A stretch of 64,000 nt of DNA from Vibrio tetraodonis (GCF_003350295.1 NZ_QLYY01000007.1:124001-188000), one strand, 5' to 3'; shown: positions 1 to 9,541, numbered from the stretch's first letter. Notes: generated from the letters alone by a model not told the origin. Numbers and translations: made by a program.

Positions 1-980
1 TTGCCCATAACGGTACTTTCTGTTAACTCAAAAGTGATAGAGTGTGGGTTGATTCCAGTACGTTGTAAAAGCTTGTTGATGTAGGTTACTAGGTTTGGAT
101 TACAAAATTGTTCGGCAGATAGGTTGACGGCAATTTGACCAGGTAGGATACCTCGTTGGTCCCATTGCTTAACCGTATCGAAGACTTCTTGCATCACAAC
201 TTGGCCTAGACTTTCTATCAACCCTGAACGTTCCGCTATTGGAATAAAGGAGCTTGGACTGATGTAGCCCTCAATGGGATGCTTCCAACGTAACAAAGCC
301 TCTGCACCATTAATATCGTGGCTGTGGGCATTAACTTTGGGTTGATACCAAACCTCTAGGCCATCTTGTTTTAAAGCCTTTTCCAATTCAATTTCTAACC
401 AAAGTCGCATGCGAGCATTTTTGTTCATTGATTGATTAAACTTGATTGAGCGGTGTCTGCCTCGTTCTTTGGCTTCGTACATGGCGATGTCAGCATTTTG
501 AACCAAAAGGTGTGCATTATTACCATCTTTGGGGTAGGTGACGCTGCCAATAGAGCAAGATAATCCTTTACTGAAGTGATTTAGGTCAAAAGGCACGCTC
601 ATCAGTGAAATAATACGTCTTGCCCAAACATCAGCAGAGCATGTATTACAATGGCTGGGAATTAGGATACCAAACTCATCACCGCCGAAATGTCCTACCG
701 AAGCATGATGAGGTAAAAATTCAATAAGGCGAGTTGATGCTTGAGCTAATACCTTGTCACCAATGTTGTGACCCAAAGAACCATTAATACTTTTGAAATT
801 ATCAATATCGAGATAGAGGAGTAACAGGGGAACTTCGTCATTGATTAATTGGTTGATACTTTGGATAAATTCTAACCGGTTCAGGGTATTACAGTGTAGG
901 TGCTCTAAAGTGGTATTCGGAAACAAAGGGTTAGAGGTTATCTTTTTCAACCAGTATTGCAGTTGTTGCGACAGTATCAA
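1..980 (-). CDS. GGDEF-EAL cyclic-di-GMP enzyme, 3' end beyond window
   Basis: The gene runs leftward off the window; about 326 codons are visible. A short N-terminal stretch is followed by a GGDEF domain with an intact FGGDEFG motif near residue 98 and the LDIDNFKSING segment typical of diguanylate cyclases. An EAL phosphodiesterase domain follows, with GAEALLRW near residue 225, then NLSAEQF and an ELTES motif whose Glu is a usual metal ligand. Both halves therefore look catalytically competent. There is no sensor or membrane region: an in-frame TAG lies at about residue -12, inside the 35-bp palindrome. The start is a TTG at 980 with AGGAG about 13 bases upstream, so it is uncertain. The gene may be an N-terminally truncated survivor of a longer sensor protein (inference). 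Confidence 0.85.
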   Translation of the reverse strand, partial: MILSQQLQYWLKKITSNPLFPNTTLEHLHCNTLNRLEFIQSINQLINDEVPLLLLYLDIDNFKSINGSLGHNIGDKVLAQASTRLIEFLPHHASVGHFGGDEFGILIPSHCNTCSADVWARRIISLMSVPFDLNHFSKGLSCSIGSVTYPKDGNNAHLLVQNADIAMYEAKERGRHRSIKFNQSMNKNARMRLWLEIELEKALKQDGLEVWYQPKVNAHSHDINGAEALLRWKHPIEGYISPSSFIPIAERSGLIESLGQVVMQEVFDTVKQWDQRGILPGQIAVNLSAEQFCNPNLVTYINKLLQRTGINPHSITFELTESTVMG

Positions 981-1011
981 GGGTTTTACCGACTCTCCTG
1001 AGAGTAATGTA

Positions 1012-1046
1012 GGCTATAGATTAGGCATAATGCCTAATCTATAGCC
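1012..1046. repeat. Perfect 35-bp palindrome (17-bp arms, 1-bp centre)
   Basis: Left arm GGCTATAGATTAGGCAT at 1012-1028 is exactly complementary to 1030-1046, with a single central A at 1029. Neither side carries a T-tract, so it is not an ordinary intrinsic terminator. It lies just upstream of the GGDEF-EAL reading frame and contributes the in-frame stop that limits it. It could be a very stable RNA hairpin, a protein-binding site or a scar of a rearrangement. Confidence 0.9.
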
Positions 1047-1354
1047 CGGTGAATGTTCGACCAAGAGGATTGAAATTTACGGCTCACTGGAAAACTATAT
1101 AAATTAGAGCGTGACCATATTCCGTTATTTACAAACTAACGGATTACTAGCTTGATTAACAAGAGCTTACATATGTAGATGTATGCTTGTATGTCGTTTT
1201 TGAGATATTCAATCCAGTTATTGCTATTTTTGACTAAATAATGTTTCAAAATTTTTTCGTGCACAGTTGGACTGAGATGAACGAATGAAAAATGTTTAAC
1301 TCGTTGCAAACTTTTTTGATTTGTGTAGCGCATTGTGAGGATTCGCAGGTACAA
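1034..1354 (-). pseudogene. Possible gene remnant, one in-frame stop
   Basis: Reading leftward from 1354 gives 72 codons to a TAG at 1136-1138. The same frame then stays open for 33 more codons to a TAG at 1034-1036 inside the palindrome. The residues have a protein-like look: HFSFVHLSPTVHEKI, then NNWIEYLKNDIQAYIYI, then after the stop NNGIWSRSNLYSFP. The spacing of the Trp and aromatic residues faintly recalls the autoinducer-binding domain of LuxR-type proteins, but this is a guess. The start (TTG at 1354 or ATG at 1333) has no clear ribosome binding site. The stretch 981-1381 holds nothing else convincing besides the palindrome; AT-rich noncoding DNA is a real alternative. Confidence 0.25.
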
Positions 1355-1381
1355 TGAATCATACGTAAAGAGAGGTGGTTA

Positions 1382-1885
1382 ATGCTTATTCGAACTGAAG
1401 CACCGGCAGATATCTTGACCGTTGATACATTGATTAAGTCAGCTTTTGACACCGAGTCTGAAGCAAATCTTGTTATGAGGCTCAGAGAAAATGGTCGTAG
1501 AACATTATCGCTTGTCGTGAGTAACGATGAGGGTGAAATTATAGGTTATGTGATGTTTAGCCCTGTGACATTAAATGGTGAAGATTTGAATTGGCAAGGG
1601 CTTGCTCCATTAGCTATTCAAAAAGAATACCGATGCCAAGGGCTGGCTGCTGAGCTTGTTAAAGAAGGCTTAGCTTCTCTTAAAGAGTTTGGCTATCCCG
1701 TGTGCGTTGTACTTGGTGATCCCAACTATTATTCGCGTTTTGGCTTTAAAGCGAGCGAAAAATATGGTTTTTCGTGTCAGTGGGATGTCCCTAGTGGTGC
1801 ATTTCAAGTATTAGAGCTTAGCGACAATGAGTTTGCTAATCGTTCAGGAAGGATTGAATACAGCTCTGAGTTTTCAGAACTTTAG
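1382..1885 (+). CDS. yhbS: GNAT-family N-acetyltransferase, YhbS-like
   Basis: A 167-residue single-domain acetyltransferase that would move an acetyl group from acetyl-CoA to an unknown amine. The fold is recognisable from the acetyl-CoA pyrophosphate-loop region YRCQGLAAELVKEGL (residues about 83-97) and the C-terminal VLGDPNYYSRFGF segment typical of the YhbS group. The ATG at 1382 has a strong AGAGAGGTGG ribosome binding site. It stands alone: about 210 bp separate it from secG, and I see no clear terminator. A place immediately upstream of secG, where glmM is usual, is not the common arrangement. The substrate is unknown. Confidence 0.85.
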   Translation: MLIRTEAPADILTVDTLIKSAFDTESEANLVMRLRENGRRTLSLVVSNDEGEIIGYVMFSPVTLNGEDLNWQGLAPLAIQKEYRCQGLAAELVKEGLASLKEFGYPVCVVLGDPNYYSRFGFKASEKYGFSCQWDVPSGAFQVLELSDNEFANRSGRIEYSSEFSEL

Positions 1886-2096
1886 TTCATATATTGGGCC
1901 GAAGAATAAGAAACACTCTTTTTGACCTTTTTTTGAACGCTTGACGTCTCTTATATGATTTTTTTTTAAATTCTGCTTGTCAGCGTAATAACCTTTCGTT
2001 AGTATTGCTCGGCCTTCAATAAGGGGGCCGCTAGCCTTGTTCAGAAAGTGATTTCGAGCGGCGCTGGCTCAACAATTTGGAACATAGGTGGAAGCA

Positions 2097-2432
2097 ATGT
2101 TTACAGTTCTACTTGTGATTTACCTGTTGGCAGCGATTGGTGTAATCGGACTAGTGCTGATTCAACAAGGTAAAGGCGCAGATATGGGAGCCTCATTCGG
2201 TGCTGGCGCATCAAACACAGTGTTTGGCGCAAGTGGCTCAGGAAACTTCCTAACCCGAATGACTGCAATTTTTGCAACAGTATTTTTTGCACTCAGCTTA
2301 ACGCTAGGTAACATGTCAACACACAAAACTGAATCTCAGTGGGTTGACCCGACTCAAGGTCAAGTTATTCAGCAAGCTGATGACGCAGCGAGCGAAGTTC
2401 CAGCACCAACAGGTGATGAAATTCCTCAATAA
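2097..2432 (+). CDS. secG: Preprotein translocase subunit SecG
   Basis: SecG is a small inner-membrane subunit of the SecYEG channel that assists SecA-driven protein export. The 111-residue product has two hydrophobic helices (about residues 2-21 and 55-73) joined by the Gly/Ala-rich loop GKGADMGASFGAGASN, which is the family signature. The tail is Glu/Gln/Pro-rich. I chose ATG 2097 (MFTVLL) with AGGTGGA just before it; a GTG at 2088 in the same frame would add three residues but spoils that ribosome binding site. It is followed by two tRNA genes, the usual Vibrio and E. coli order. The ATPase that drives the channel, secA, is at the other end of the window. Confidence 0.95.
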   Translation: MFTVLLVIYLLAAIGVIGLVLIQQGKGADMGASFGAGASNTVFGASGSGNFLTRMTAIFATVFFALSLTLGNMSTHKTESQWVDPTQGQVIQQADDAASEVPAPTGDEIPQ

Positions 2433-2447
2433 GCTAAAAATTTAGCT

Positions 2448-2531
2448 GCCGAGATGGTGAAATTGGTAGACACGCTAGCATGAGGTGCTAGTGCCTTAGG
2501 TGTGAGGGTTCGAGTCCCTCTCTCGGCACCA
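2448..2531 (+). tRNA. tRNA-Leu (anticodon GAG)
   Basis: An 84-nt tRNA with encoded CCA. The acceptor stem GCCGAGA pairs with TCTCGGC, the anticodon stem is CTAGC/GCTAG around loop ATGAGGT (anticodon GAG), and a long class II variable arm is followed by the T loop GGTTCGAGTCC. It reads CUC/CUU leucine codons. It sits 15 bp after secG, as in other enterobacterial and Vibrio genomes, and is probably cotranscribed with it. Confidence 0.95.
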
Positions 2532-2542
2532 TTTTTACAAAC

Positions 2543-2570
2543 TTGTAAAACAACTTAGAGAGCGTATAAT
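2543..2570 (+). promoter_or_regulatory. Promoter for tRNA-fMet and possibly the rimP operon
   Basis: TTGTAA (2543-2548), a 16-bp spacer and a perfect TATAAT (2565-2570) lie between the two tRNA genes. Transcription would begin near 2578, eight bases before the mature tRNA. The GC-containing stretch GCTCGAC after the -10 box resembles the discriminators of growth-rate and ppGpp-controlled stable RNA promoters. Confidence 0.65.
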
Positions 2571-2585
2571 GCTCGACAAGTCGGA

Positions 2586-2662
<77 letters not shown>

Positions 2663-2751
2663 ATCCTTTTGGAGTGGGCAAGTTTGCACAGCAGCGACCA
2701 AGTTGCTGTGGTTAGGCGAAATTTATTGCCTAGCATATAAGGGTCCAGCAT

Positions 2752-2779
2752 AAAAAACCCCGACTAATCGGGGTTTTTT
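2752..2779 (+). terminator. Intrinsic terminator after tRNA-fMet
   Basis: AAAAAACCCC, loop, GGGGTTTTTT: a GC-rich stem ending in six T, about 90 bp after the tRNA. It would end most transcripts started at the tRNA promoters unless antitermination lets RNA polymerase proceed into rimP. Confidence 0.85.
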
Positions 2780-2832
2780 GTTATCTAAATATCCGAATTT
2801 GGGATAGTTAGAAGTTGCTTGGAATTTAAATT

Positions 2833-2852
2833 GGGCTATAAGCCCTTTTTTT
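2833..2852 (+). terminator. Second terminator or attenuator just before rimP
   Basis: The hairpin GGGCT-ATA-AGCCC (2833-2845) is followed by eight T, only about 20 bp upstream of the rimP start codon. With the terminator at 2752 it makes a tandem pair in the operon leader. The E. coli metY-rimP-nusA leader is also known for internal terminators, so attenuation of the nusA operon is a reasonable inference. Confidence 0.7.
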
Positions 2853-2870
2853 GTTTCTGGAGTGGTTTAA

Positions 2871-3326
2871 ATGACTGGTTTAGAAAGACAACTTACTGAA
2901 ATGCTTGAAGTTCCAGTAGTGGCATTAGGCTATGAGTTAGTTGGATTAGAGTTTATTCGCGCAGGCGAACACTCAACGTTGCGTATCTTTATTGACCATG
3001 AAAATGGCATTACAGTGGATGATTGTGCAGAAGTAAGTCGTCAGGTCAGCGCAGTTATGGACGTCGAAGATCCAATCACAGTGGCTTACAACCTCGAAGT
3101 GTCTTCTCCAGGTTTAGAGAGACCACTTTTCAAAGCAGCACATTATGAACAATTTATTGGTCACGAGGTCAGCATTGTTTTGAAAATGGCTGTGGGTAAT
3201 CGTCGTAAGTGGAAAGGTACTATCCATTCTGTCGACGGTGATACAGTCGCAGTCAATATTGACGGCAATGAAGAAGAGTTTGCTTTGAGCAATATTTCAA
3301 AAGCTAACCTGATCCCTAAATTTTAA
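2871..3326 (+). CDS. rimP: Ribosome maturation factor RimP
   Basis: RimP assists maturation of the 30S ribosomal subunit. The 151-residue length is standard. The N-terminal alpha/beta domain (about residues 1-85) contains [20 protein letters not shown] and the conserved [11 protein letters not shown]. An SH3-like C-terminal domain covers about 90-150 and ends in [14 protein letters not shown] 2871 has GGAG at a good distance (CTGGAGTGGTTTAA). It is the first protein gene of rimP-nusA-infB-rbfA-truB and lies 24 bp before nusA. Confidence 0.97.
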   Translation: MTGLERQLTEMLEVPVVALGYELVGLEFIRAGEHSTLRIFIDHENGITVDDCAEVSRQVSAVMDVEDPITVAYNLEVSSPGLERPLFKAAHYEQFIGHEVSIVLKMAVGNRRKWKGTIHSVDGDTVAVNIDGNEEEFALSNISKANLIPKF

Positions 3327-3350
3327 TCAAGGTCTTAGAGGCTATTTAAA

Positions 3351-4838
3351 ATGAGTAAAGAAATTTTAGCGGTAGCAGAAGCGGTATCGAATGAAAAAGG
3401 GGTACCTCGTGAACGTATTTTTGAAGCGCTAGAGACCGCTTTAGCGACATCGACTAAGAAAAAGCACGAAATCGAGATTGATGTGCGTGTAGAGATTGAC
3501 CGTAAAACAGGCGAATTTGACACGTACCGCCGTTGGCTTGTGGTTGAAGAAGTAGAAAACCCAACCAAGGAAATTTCTCTAGAAGCAGCTCAGTATGAAG
3601 ACGACTCAATTGAACTTGGTGCTTTTGTAGAAGATGAGATCGATTCGGTTACTTTTGATCGAATCACTACTCAAACCGCAAAGCAAGTTATTGTACAGAA
3701 AGTACGTGAAGCAGAACGTGCACAGATTGTAGAACAGTTCATCGATAATGAAGGTGAGCTGGTAACTGGTGTGGTTAAAAAGGTAAACCGCGACACCATT
3801 ATTCTTGATTTGGGCAATAATGCTGAAGCGGTAATCCTGCGTGATGACCAACTTCCGCGAGAGAACCATCGTCCAGGCGACCGTGTTCGTGGATTACTGT
3901 ACCGTGTAGCGCCTGATGCCCGTGGCTTTCAGCTATTTATCACTCGCTCAAAACCAGAAATGCTTGCAGAGCTTTTCCGTGTTGAAGTGCCGGAAATTGC
4001 TGAAGAGATTATCGAGCTTAAAGGTGCTGCTCGCGATCCTGGCTCTCGCGCAAAGATTGCGGTTAAGACTAATGATAAACGCATCGACCCAGTGGGTGCC
4101 TGTGTAGGTATGCGTGGTGCTCGTGTTCAAGCTGTGTCAGGTGAGCTTGGTGGAGAGCGCATTGATATCGTGCTTTGGGACGACAATCCAGCACAATTCG
4201 TTATCAATGCAATGGCGCCGGCAGATGTTGCTTCGATCATTGTTGATGAAGACGCTCATGCTATGGACATTGCCGTTGAAGCCGATAACTTGGCACAAGC
4301 GATTGGTCGTAACGGTCAGAATGTACGTTTGGCATCTCAGCTTACTGGTTGGGAACTGAATGTGATGACAGTTGAAGATTTGCATAAGAAACACACAGAA
4401 GAATCTCAGGCAGCGATTGAGAACTTCATGAAGTACCTCGATATTGAAGAAGACTTTGCTCAATTGCTGGTTGAAGAGGGCTTCTCTTCACTCGAAGAAG
4501 TAGCTTATGTTCCAGTCAACGAGCTATTGGAAGTTGATGGCTTGGATGAAGACTTGGTTGAAGAACTACGTAATCGAGCTAAAGATGCTTTGACTACCTT
4601 GGCTCTTGCCCAAGAGGAATCTTTTGATGGTTTAGAGCCCGCTGAAGACTTGCTAGCGTTAGAAAGTTTAGAGCGTGAGCTTGCTTTCAAACTCGCAGCA
4701 AAAGGAGTGGTGACACTTGAAGATCTTGCTGACCAAGGTATTGACGATCTCGAAGGTGTAGAAGGTCTTACCGAAGAGCGTGCTGGTGAGCTTATCATGG
4801 CAGCACGTAATATTTGTTGGTTCGGTGAAGAAGAATAA
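3351..4838 (+). CDS. nusA: Transcription termination/antitermination factor NusA
   Basis: NusA binds RNA polymerase and modulates pausing, termination and antitermination. At 495 residues it matches E. coli NusA. The order is an N-terminal polymerase-binding domain (1-about 130), an S1 domain (about 135-200, [19 protein letters not shown]), two KH domains (about 200-345, [15 protein letters not shown] and [20 protein letters not shown]), and two C-terminal acidic helix-hairpin repeats (about 360-495) like those that contact the polymerase alpha subunit and lambda N in E. coli. Its own operon carries tandem leader terminators, so autoregulation through readthrough is plausible. The gap to infB is 20 bp. 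Confidence 0.98.
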   Translation: MSKEILAVAEAVSNEKGVPRERIFEALETALATSTKKKHEIEIDVRVEIDRKTGEFDTYRRWLVVEEVENPTKEISLEAAQYEDDSIELGAFVEDEIDSVTFDRITTQTAKQVIVQKVREAERAQIVEQFIDNEGELVTGVVKKVNRDTIILDLGNNAEAVILRDDQLPRENHRPGDRVRGLLYRVAPDARGFQLFITRSKPEMLAELFRVEVPEIAEEIIELKGAARDPGSRAKIAVKTNDKRIDPVGACVGMRGARVQAVSGELGGERIDIVLWDDNPAQFVINAMAPADVASIIVDEDAHAMDIAVEADNLAQAIGRNGQNVRLASQLTGWELNVMTVEDLHKKHTEESQAAIENFMKYLDIEEDFAQLLVEEGFSSLEEVAYVPVNELLEVDGLDEDLVEELRNRAKDALTTLALAQEESFDGLEPAEDLLALESLERELAFKLAAKGVVTLEDLADQGIDDLEGVEGLTEERAGELIMAARNICWFGEEE

Positions 4839-4858
4839 TTTCAGCAAGGAGGAAGCGC

Positions 4859-7552
4859 ATGACACAAATTACTGTTAAAGCTTTGAGTGACGAGATCGGC
4901 ACACCAGTTGATCGCTTATTGGAGCAACTTGCTGATGCTGGTATGGCAAAGGCAAGCGCAGACCAGGTGAGTGAAGAAGAGAAACAAAAGCTTCTTACAC
5001 ACCTTAAGAAAGAGCATGGTGACACTTCTGGCGAAGCCGAACCGACTCGTTTGACTCTACAAAGAAAAACTCGCAGCACCCTTAGTGTGAATGCAGGTGG
5101 AGGCAAGAGTAAAGATGTTCAAATCGAAGTTCGCAAGAAGCGAACTTATGTGAAGCGCAGCATTATCGAAGACGACGCAAATCGCGAAGCTGAGGAAGCA
5201 GCAAAGCGTGAAGCCGAAGAGCTTGCGAAGCGTGAGGCTGAAGAAGCAGCAAAACGTGAAGCTGTAGAGAAAGCAAAGCGCGAGGCTGAAGAAAAAGCGA
5301 AACGAGAAGCGGATGCAAAACGTGAAGCTGAAGAAAAAGCCAAACGCGTACAAGCTGATAAGGCTAAAAAAGACATGAATGCAAAAAGTGCCGAATTGAC
5401 CGTGCAAGCGAAAAAAGAAGCAGACGATCTAAAACGTCGTCAAGAAGAAGAAGCTCAGCGTAAAGCAGAGCAAGAAGCGGCAAAATTAGTCGAAGAAGCT
5501 CGTAAACTGGCTGAAGAAAATGAAGCACGTTGGAGCGAAGAAGAACAAAAGAAAAAAGAACTGGAAAATTCGGATTACCACGTGACAACCTCGTCTTACG
5601 CACGTGAAGCTGAAGATGCAGCTGACCGTCGTGAAGAGGGTGGCCGTCGCAAGAAGAAGAAGAAGGCTTCCGGCTCAAACACTGAAGAACAAAGCCGTAA
5701 TAGCCGCAGCCCTCGTGGCGGCAAAGGTCGTAATAAAGGCAAGCTGGCTAAACCTGCTTCAATGCAGCAGGGCTTTGATAAAACAGCGACTGTTGCGAAA
5801 GCAGATGTTGTTATCGGTGAGACGATTGTTGTTTCTGAGCTGGCAAGCAAGATGTCAGTGAAAGGCACTGAAGTCATCAAAGTGATGATGAAAATGGGTG
5901 CGATGGCAACGATTAACCAAGTGATTGACCAAGAAACTGCACAGCTTGTTGCAGAAGAAATGGGCCATAAAGTTATTCTTCGCAAAGAGAATGAACTGGA
6001 AGAAGCCGTTCTATCTGATCGTGATAGCAATGCAGAAGCGGTTCCTCGTGCTCCTGTTGTCACTATTATGGGTCACGTAGACCATGGTAAAACGTCAACA
6101 CTTGACTATATCCGTAAGGCTCACGTTGCTTCAGGTGAAGCTGGTGGTATTACACAGCATATTGGTGCATACCACGTTGAAACTGACAACGGTATGATTA
6201 CTTTCCTTGATACTCCTGGACACGCTGCGTTTACTGCAATGCGTGCTCGTGGTGCTCAAGCAACTGATATTGTTGTACTTGTTGTGGCAGCAGATGATGG
6301 TGTGATGCCGCAAACTATCGAAGCGATTCAGCACGCTAAAGCTGCTGGTGTACCTTTGATTGTCGCTGTTAACAAGATTGATAAAGAAGACGCTAACCCA
6401 GACAATGTTAAGAATGAGCTTTCTCAGTATGACGTGATCCCTGAAGAGTGGGGTGGTGAGAACATGTTTGTTCACATCTCAGCTAAACAGGGCACTAATA
6501 TTGAAGGCTTACTTGAAACTATTTTGCTTCAGTCAGAAGTTCTTGAACTGACTGCTGTGGAAGAAGGCATGGCTTCTGGTGTTGTTGTTGAGTCCCGCCT
6601 AGATAAAGGACGCGGTCCAGTTGCAACGGTTCTTGTACAGTCTGGTACTTTGAACAAAGGTGATATCCTTCTTTGTGGTCAAGAATATGGCCGCGTTCGT
6701 GCAATGCGCGATGAAAATGGCAAGGAGATCTTCACTGCGGGTCCTTCTATTCCGGTCGAGATCATCGGCTTGTCTGGTGTTCCTGCATCAGGTGATGAAG
6801 CAACGGTTGTACGTGATGAGCGTAAAGCTCGTGAAGTTGCAAACTACCGTCAAGGTAAGTTCCGTGATGTTAAACTCGCTCGTCAGCAGAAAGCTAAGCT
6901 TGAGAATATGTTCTCTAATATGGCCGCAGGTGAGGTTGCTGAACTTAACGTTGTACTTAAAGCGGACGTTCAAGGCTCTGTAGAAGCTATTGCTGATTCA
7001 CTACTGAAACTTTCTACTGATGAAGTGAAAGTAAACATCGTTGGTTCTGGTGTTGGTGGAATCACTGAAACTGACGCAGTGCTAGCGGCTGCTTCTAACG
7101 CAATTATTCTTGGCTTTAACGTGCGTGCCGATGCAACAGCACGTCGCGCAGTGGAAACTGAAAACCTAGACTTGCGTTACTACTCAATCATTTATCAATT
7201 GATTGATGAAGTGAAACAGGCTATGGGTGGTATGTTAGCGCCTGAATTTAAGCAAGAAATCATTGGTCTTGCTGAAGTTCGTGATGTGTTTAAGTCGCCT
7301 AAGCTTGGTGCGATTGCTGGCTGTATGGTGACTGAAGGCCTTATCAAACGTAACAACCCAATCCGTGTTCTACGTGATAATGTTGTTATCTATGAGGGCG
7401 AGCTTGAATCACTTCGTCGCTTTAAAGATGATGTTCAAGAAGTTAAGAGCGGCTACGAGTGTGGTATCGGCGTTAAGAACTATAATGATGTTCGCGTTGG
7501 TGACCAAATTGAAGTATTCGAAATCGTTGAAGTAAAACGTACTCTTGATTAA
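4859..7552 (+). CDS. infB: Translation initiation factor IF-2
   Basis: IF2 is the GTPase that places initiator fMet-tRNA on the ribosome. The 897-residue product starts with an IF2-N domain (1-50, [21 protein letters not shown]). A long charged linker follows, made of repeats of the type KREAEE (about 100-160) and Lys/Glu-rich sequence, with a second IF2-N-like domain near 320-375. The G domain has GHVDHGKT (about 405), DTPGHAAF and NKID. The C-terminal domains bind fMet-tRNA. ATG 4859 follows AAGGAGG. The linker repeats are the reason the reverse strand shows long spurious open frames here. Confidence 0.98.
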   Translation: MTQITVKALSDEIGTPVDRLLEQLADAGMAKASADQVSEEEKQKLLTHLKKEHGDTSGEAEPTRLTLQRKTRSTLSVNAGGGKSKDVQIEVRKKRTYVKRSIIEDDANREAEEAAKREAEELAKREAEEAAKREAVEKAKREAEEKAKREADAKREAEEKAKRVQADKAKKDMNAKSAELTVQAKKEADDLKRRQEEEAQRKAEQEAAKLVEEARKLAEENEARWSEEEQKKKELENSDYHVTTSSYAREAEDAADRREEGGRRKKKKKASGSNTEEQSRNSRSPRGGKGRNKGKLAKPASMQQGFDKTATVAKADVVIGETIVVSELASKMSVKGTEVIKVMMKMGAMATINQVIDQETAQLVAEEMGHKVILRKENELEEAVLSDRDSNAEAVPRAPVVTIMGHVDHGKTSTLDYIRKAHVASGEAGGITQHIGAYHVETDNGMITFLDTPGHAAFTAMRARGAQATDIVVLVVAADDGVMPQTIEAIQHAKAAGVPLIVAVNKIDKEDANPDNVKNELSQYDVIPEEWGGENMFVHISAKQGTNIEGLLETILLQSEVLELTAVEEGMASGVVVESRLDKGRGPVATVLVQSGTLNKGDILLCGQEYGRVRAMRDENGKEIFTAGPSIPVEIIGLSGVPASGDEATVVRDERKAREVANYRQGKFRDVKLARQQKAKLENMFSNMAAGEVAELNVVLKADVQGSVEAIADSLLKLSTDEVKVNIVGSGVGGITETDAVLAAASNAIILGFNVRADATARRAVETENLDLRYYSIIYQLIDEVKQAMGGMLAPEFKQEIIGLAEVRDVFKSPKLGAIAGCMVTEGLIKRNNPIRVLRDNVVIYEGELESLRRFKDDVQEVKSGYECGIGVKNYNDVRVGDQIEVFEIVEVKRTLD

Positions 7553-7602
7553 TTGACTAAGAAGCTTTGAAAAATAAGCGGTAATTGGTTGTTGAATACG
7601 CC

Positions 7603-7632
7603 ATGGGGGGCTGGTTATAACCATCCCCCCAT
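7603..7632 (+). other. Strong intercistronic hairpin between infB and rbfA
   Basis: Outer arms ATGGGGGG and CCCCCCAT enclose an internal perfect palindrome TGGTTATAACCA, giving one long 30-nt hairpin with two single-base interruptions. The bases after it (TCTTTCTAATAAG) are only mildly U-rich, so it is more likely an RNA processing or stability element, or a weak terminator, than a full stop. It sits 22 bp before the rbfA start. Confidence 0.7.
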
Positions 7633-7654
7633 TCTTTCTAATAAGAGAAAAGAT

Positions 7655-8068
7655 ATGTCAAAAGAATTTAGTCGTACGCAGCGTGTCGCACAGCAGCTGC
7701 AGAAAGAACTAGCGATGATCTTACAAAGAGAAGTCCGTGACTCACGTTTAGGTATGGTTACGATTTCTGATGTGGAAGTATCACGTGATCTTGCCTACGC
7801 AAAAGTATTTGTAACCTTCTTGTGTGTGGGTGAACAAACTCCTGAATCATGTTTGACGGCATTGCGTGAGCATGAGGTTCATATTCGTATGATGCTGGGC
7901 AAACGCATTCGCTTGCGCTTAACCCCAGAAATTCGTTTCCACTATGACAATACGCTTGTCGAGGGTATGCGTATGTCAAACTTGGTCAGCGAAGTCATTA
8001 GTGAAGATAAACGTAAGCAGAAAGATTCAGGTCGCGAAGATAGCAATCCAGAAGAGGGGACGGCTTAA
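7655..8068 (+). CDS. rbfA: 30S ribosome-binding factor RbfA
   Basis: RbfA binds immature 30S subunits, helps 16S rRNA 5' end processing and is needed for cold adaptation. The 137-residue product begins [19 protein letters not shown], the conserved family start, and has the KH-like core ([33 protein letters not shown]). The frame is open further upstream, but that part crosses the GC-rich hairpin and has no family resemblance. ATG 7655 has AAGAGAAA before it. Its TAA overlaps the truB ATG by one base, so the two are translationally coupled. Confidence 0.96.
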   Translation: MSKEFSRTQRVAQQLQKELAMILQREVRDSRLGMVTISDVEVSRDLAYAKVFVTFLCVGEQTPESCLTALREHEVHIRMMLGKRIRLRLTPEIRFHYDNTLVEGMRMSNLVSEVISEDKRKQKDSGREDSNPEEGTA

Positions 8069-9015
8069 TGGGTCGTCGTCGTAAAGGCCGGCCAATTAAT
8101 GGTGTGGTTCTTTTGGATAAACCTACTGGCATTTCATCTAATGACGCACTGCAGAAAGTAAAGCGTATCTATTTTGCAGAAAAAGCCGGTCATACGGGAG
8201 CTCTGGATCCTCTGGCAACGGGTATGTTACCTATTTGCTTGGGCGAGGCGACTAAGTTTTCTCAGTTTTTGCTCGATTCTGATAAACGTTATCGAGTGAT
8301 TGCTAAGCTTGGTCAACGAACAGATACTTCAGATTCAGACGGTGAGGTTGTCGAAACTCGCCCTGTTAATGTTTCTCATGAGACATTAGAAGCCTGCATT
8401 GATAAGTTTCGTGGTGAATCCGATCAGGTCCCTTCGATGTTTTCAGCATTAAAGTACCAAGGTAAGCCATTATACGAATATGCACGACAAGGTATAGAAG
8501 TACCGCGTGAGGCTCGTAAAATAAAGGTATACGAAATTTTGCTTCATTGCTTTGAAGGCAGTGAAGTTGAAATGGAAGTGCACTGTTCGAAGGGCACTTA
8601 TATCCGCACTATAGTGGATGATCTTGGTGAAATGCTTGGTTGTGGGGCGCATGTTACTATGCTTCGTCGTACAGGTGTTGCTAATTATCCATACGATAAA
8701 ATGGTGACGTTAGAGCAGCTTAGTGAGCTGCTGGATCAAGCGCATCGTGATGAAGTGGCTCCGAAAGAGCTCCTTGATCCTTTGCTTTTGCCTATGGATA
8801 CGGCAGTAGAAGATTTACCCGAGGTCAATTTGAACGCTGAATTGACCGACTTAGTCCAGCACGGTATGCCTGTTCAGGTTTTTGGTGTACCTGACGCTCC
8901 AGCTCTGCGAATGACATCGGGTGAAGAACGTACTTTTATCGGTGTTGCTGAGCTTAATGATGATGGCAAGGTTGCGCCTAAAAGATTGGTCGTATTTCGT
9001 GATGAAGTGAACTAA
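8068..9015 (+). CDS. truB: tRNA pseudouridine(55) synthase TruB
   Basis: TruB converts uridine 55 of the tRNA T-loop to pseudouridine. At 315 residues it is normal length. It contains [15 protein letters not shown], then [15 protein letters not shown] with the catalytic Asp (about residue 48), and [14 protein letters not shown] of the synthase core. A C-terminal PUA-like domain follows (about 250-315). It is the last gene of this transcription unit here. In most Vibrio and E. coli genomes rpsO and pnp follow; here a terminator and a leftward gene do. Confidence 0.97.
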   Translation: MGRRRKGRPINGVVLLDKPTGISSNDALQKVKRIYFAEKAGHTGALDPLATGMLPICLGEATKFSQFLLDSDKRYRVIAKLGQRTDTSDSDGEVVETRPVNVSHETLEACIDKFRGESDQVPSMFSALKYQGKPLYEYARQGIEVPREARKIKVYEILLHCFEGSEVEMEVHCSKGTYIRTIVDDLGEMLGCGAHVTMLRRTGVANYPYDKMVTLEQLSELLDQAHRDEVAPKELLDPLLLPMDTAVEDLPEVNLNAELTDLVQHGMPVQVFGVPDAPALRMTSGEERTFIGVAELNDDGKVAPKRLVVFRDEVN

Positions 9016-9032
9016 TTCACCATAGAATCTCT

Positions 9033-9062
9033 AAGCCGAAGCCAAAATGCTTCGGCTTTTTT
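9033..9062 (+). terminator. Intrinsic terminator after truB
   Basis: GCCGAAGC (9035-9042), a 6-nt loop, GCTTCGGC (9049-9056) and six T. It closes the rimP-truB operon and lies only 10 bp from the convergent DUF1499 gene. The mirror-image A-tract may let it also serve the opposite strand. Confidence 0.9.
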
Positions 9063-9071
9063 ACGTCTATT

Positions 9072-9500
9072 TTATAGAATGAGTTTCTCTGTTTGAAGCT
9101 GTTTTCTTAGTTGTTCTGCTCGCTTTCTGTTAACGCCAAAGTCTGAATAACCTATTCGTGACTCTGAGCGCACGAGCAAAACATTACCGTCTATTCGTAA
9201 CTCCAAGTCATCGACAAAACGCATGATCTTTGACGTGCATTCGATACGTAAATAATCGTCTCTCTTTTCAGCAAGTTTTGCTCCGGGCAATTCTAGAGCG
9301 GCTTGCTCAATCGCATTGATATTGGCTTGCTCTGTCAAAATGAAGGGCTCTATATTGTGCTCGCCTCTGGGATCTTGCGTAGATACACAATTAGGTTTAT
9401 CACCGCAAGGTAGTAAAGTTCTGTCAGTCATTGTTTGAACTCCTTGGCTACAAGCCGAAAGCATCAGTAGTGATAAAGTCAAAAAGGCGGCTCTTATCAT
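9072..9500 (-). CDS. DUF1499 family lipoprotein, function unknown
   Basis: A 142-residue protein with a lipoprotein signal: an Arg near the start, a hydrophobic stretch and the lipobox LSAC with Cys17. The mature part contains CGDKPNCVSTQ and later DDLELRIDGNVLLVRSESRIGYSDFGVNRKR, the pattern of DUF1499 proteins, whose role is not established. It is probably anchored in a membrane facing the periplasm. Transcribed leftward as a single gene, it lies downstream of gltBD but is separated from gltD by a terminator. Its tail-to-tail place next to truB marks a break in the usual ribosome-biogenesis gene order. Confidence 0.8.
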   Translation of the reverse strand: MIRAAFLTLSLLMLSACSQGVQTMTDRTLLPCGDKPNCVSTQDPRGEHNIEPFILTEQANINAIEQAALELPGAKLAEKRDDYLRIECTSKIMRFVDDLELRIDGNVLLVRSESRIGYSDFGVNRKRAEQLRKQLQTEKLIL

Positions 9501-9541
9501 TCGAATTGTCCTAACTAGATAAGGTTTTAGTCATGACTATA

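Noticed and set aside
841..1044. 67-codon plus-strand frame near the left end
   Set aside because: Antisense to the GGDEF-EAL gene and crosses the palindrome; no coding features.
5160..5360. Repetitive DNA inside infB considered as a tandem repeat element
   Set aside because: The repeats encode the Lys/Arg-Glu-Ala-Glu-Glu linker of IF2, a normal variable feature of this protein.
5596..6063. 155-codon open frame on the minus strand
   Set aside because: It is the antisense of infB. The biased Lys/Glu codons of IF2 leave the opposite frame open, and its Ser/Arg-rich product resembles nothing.
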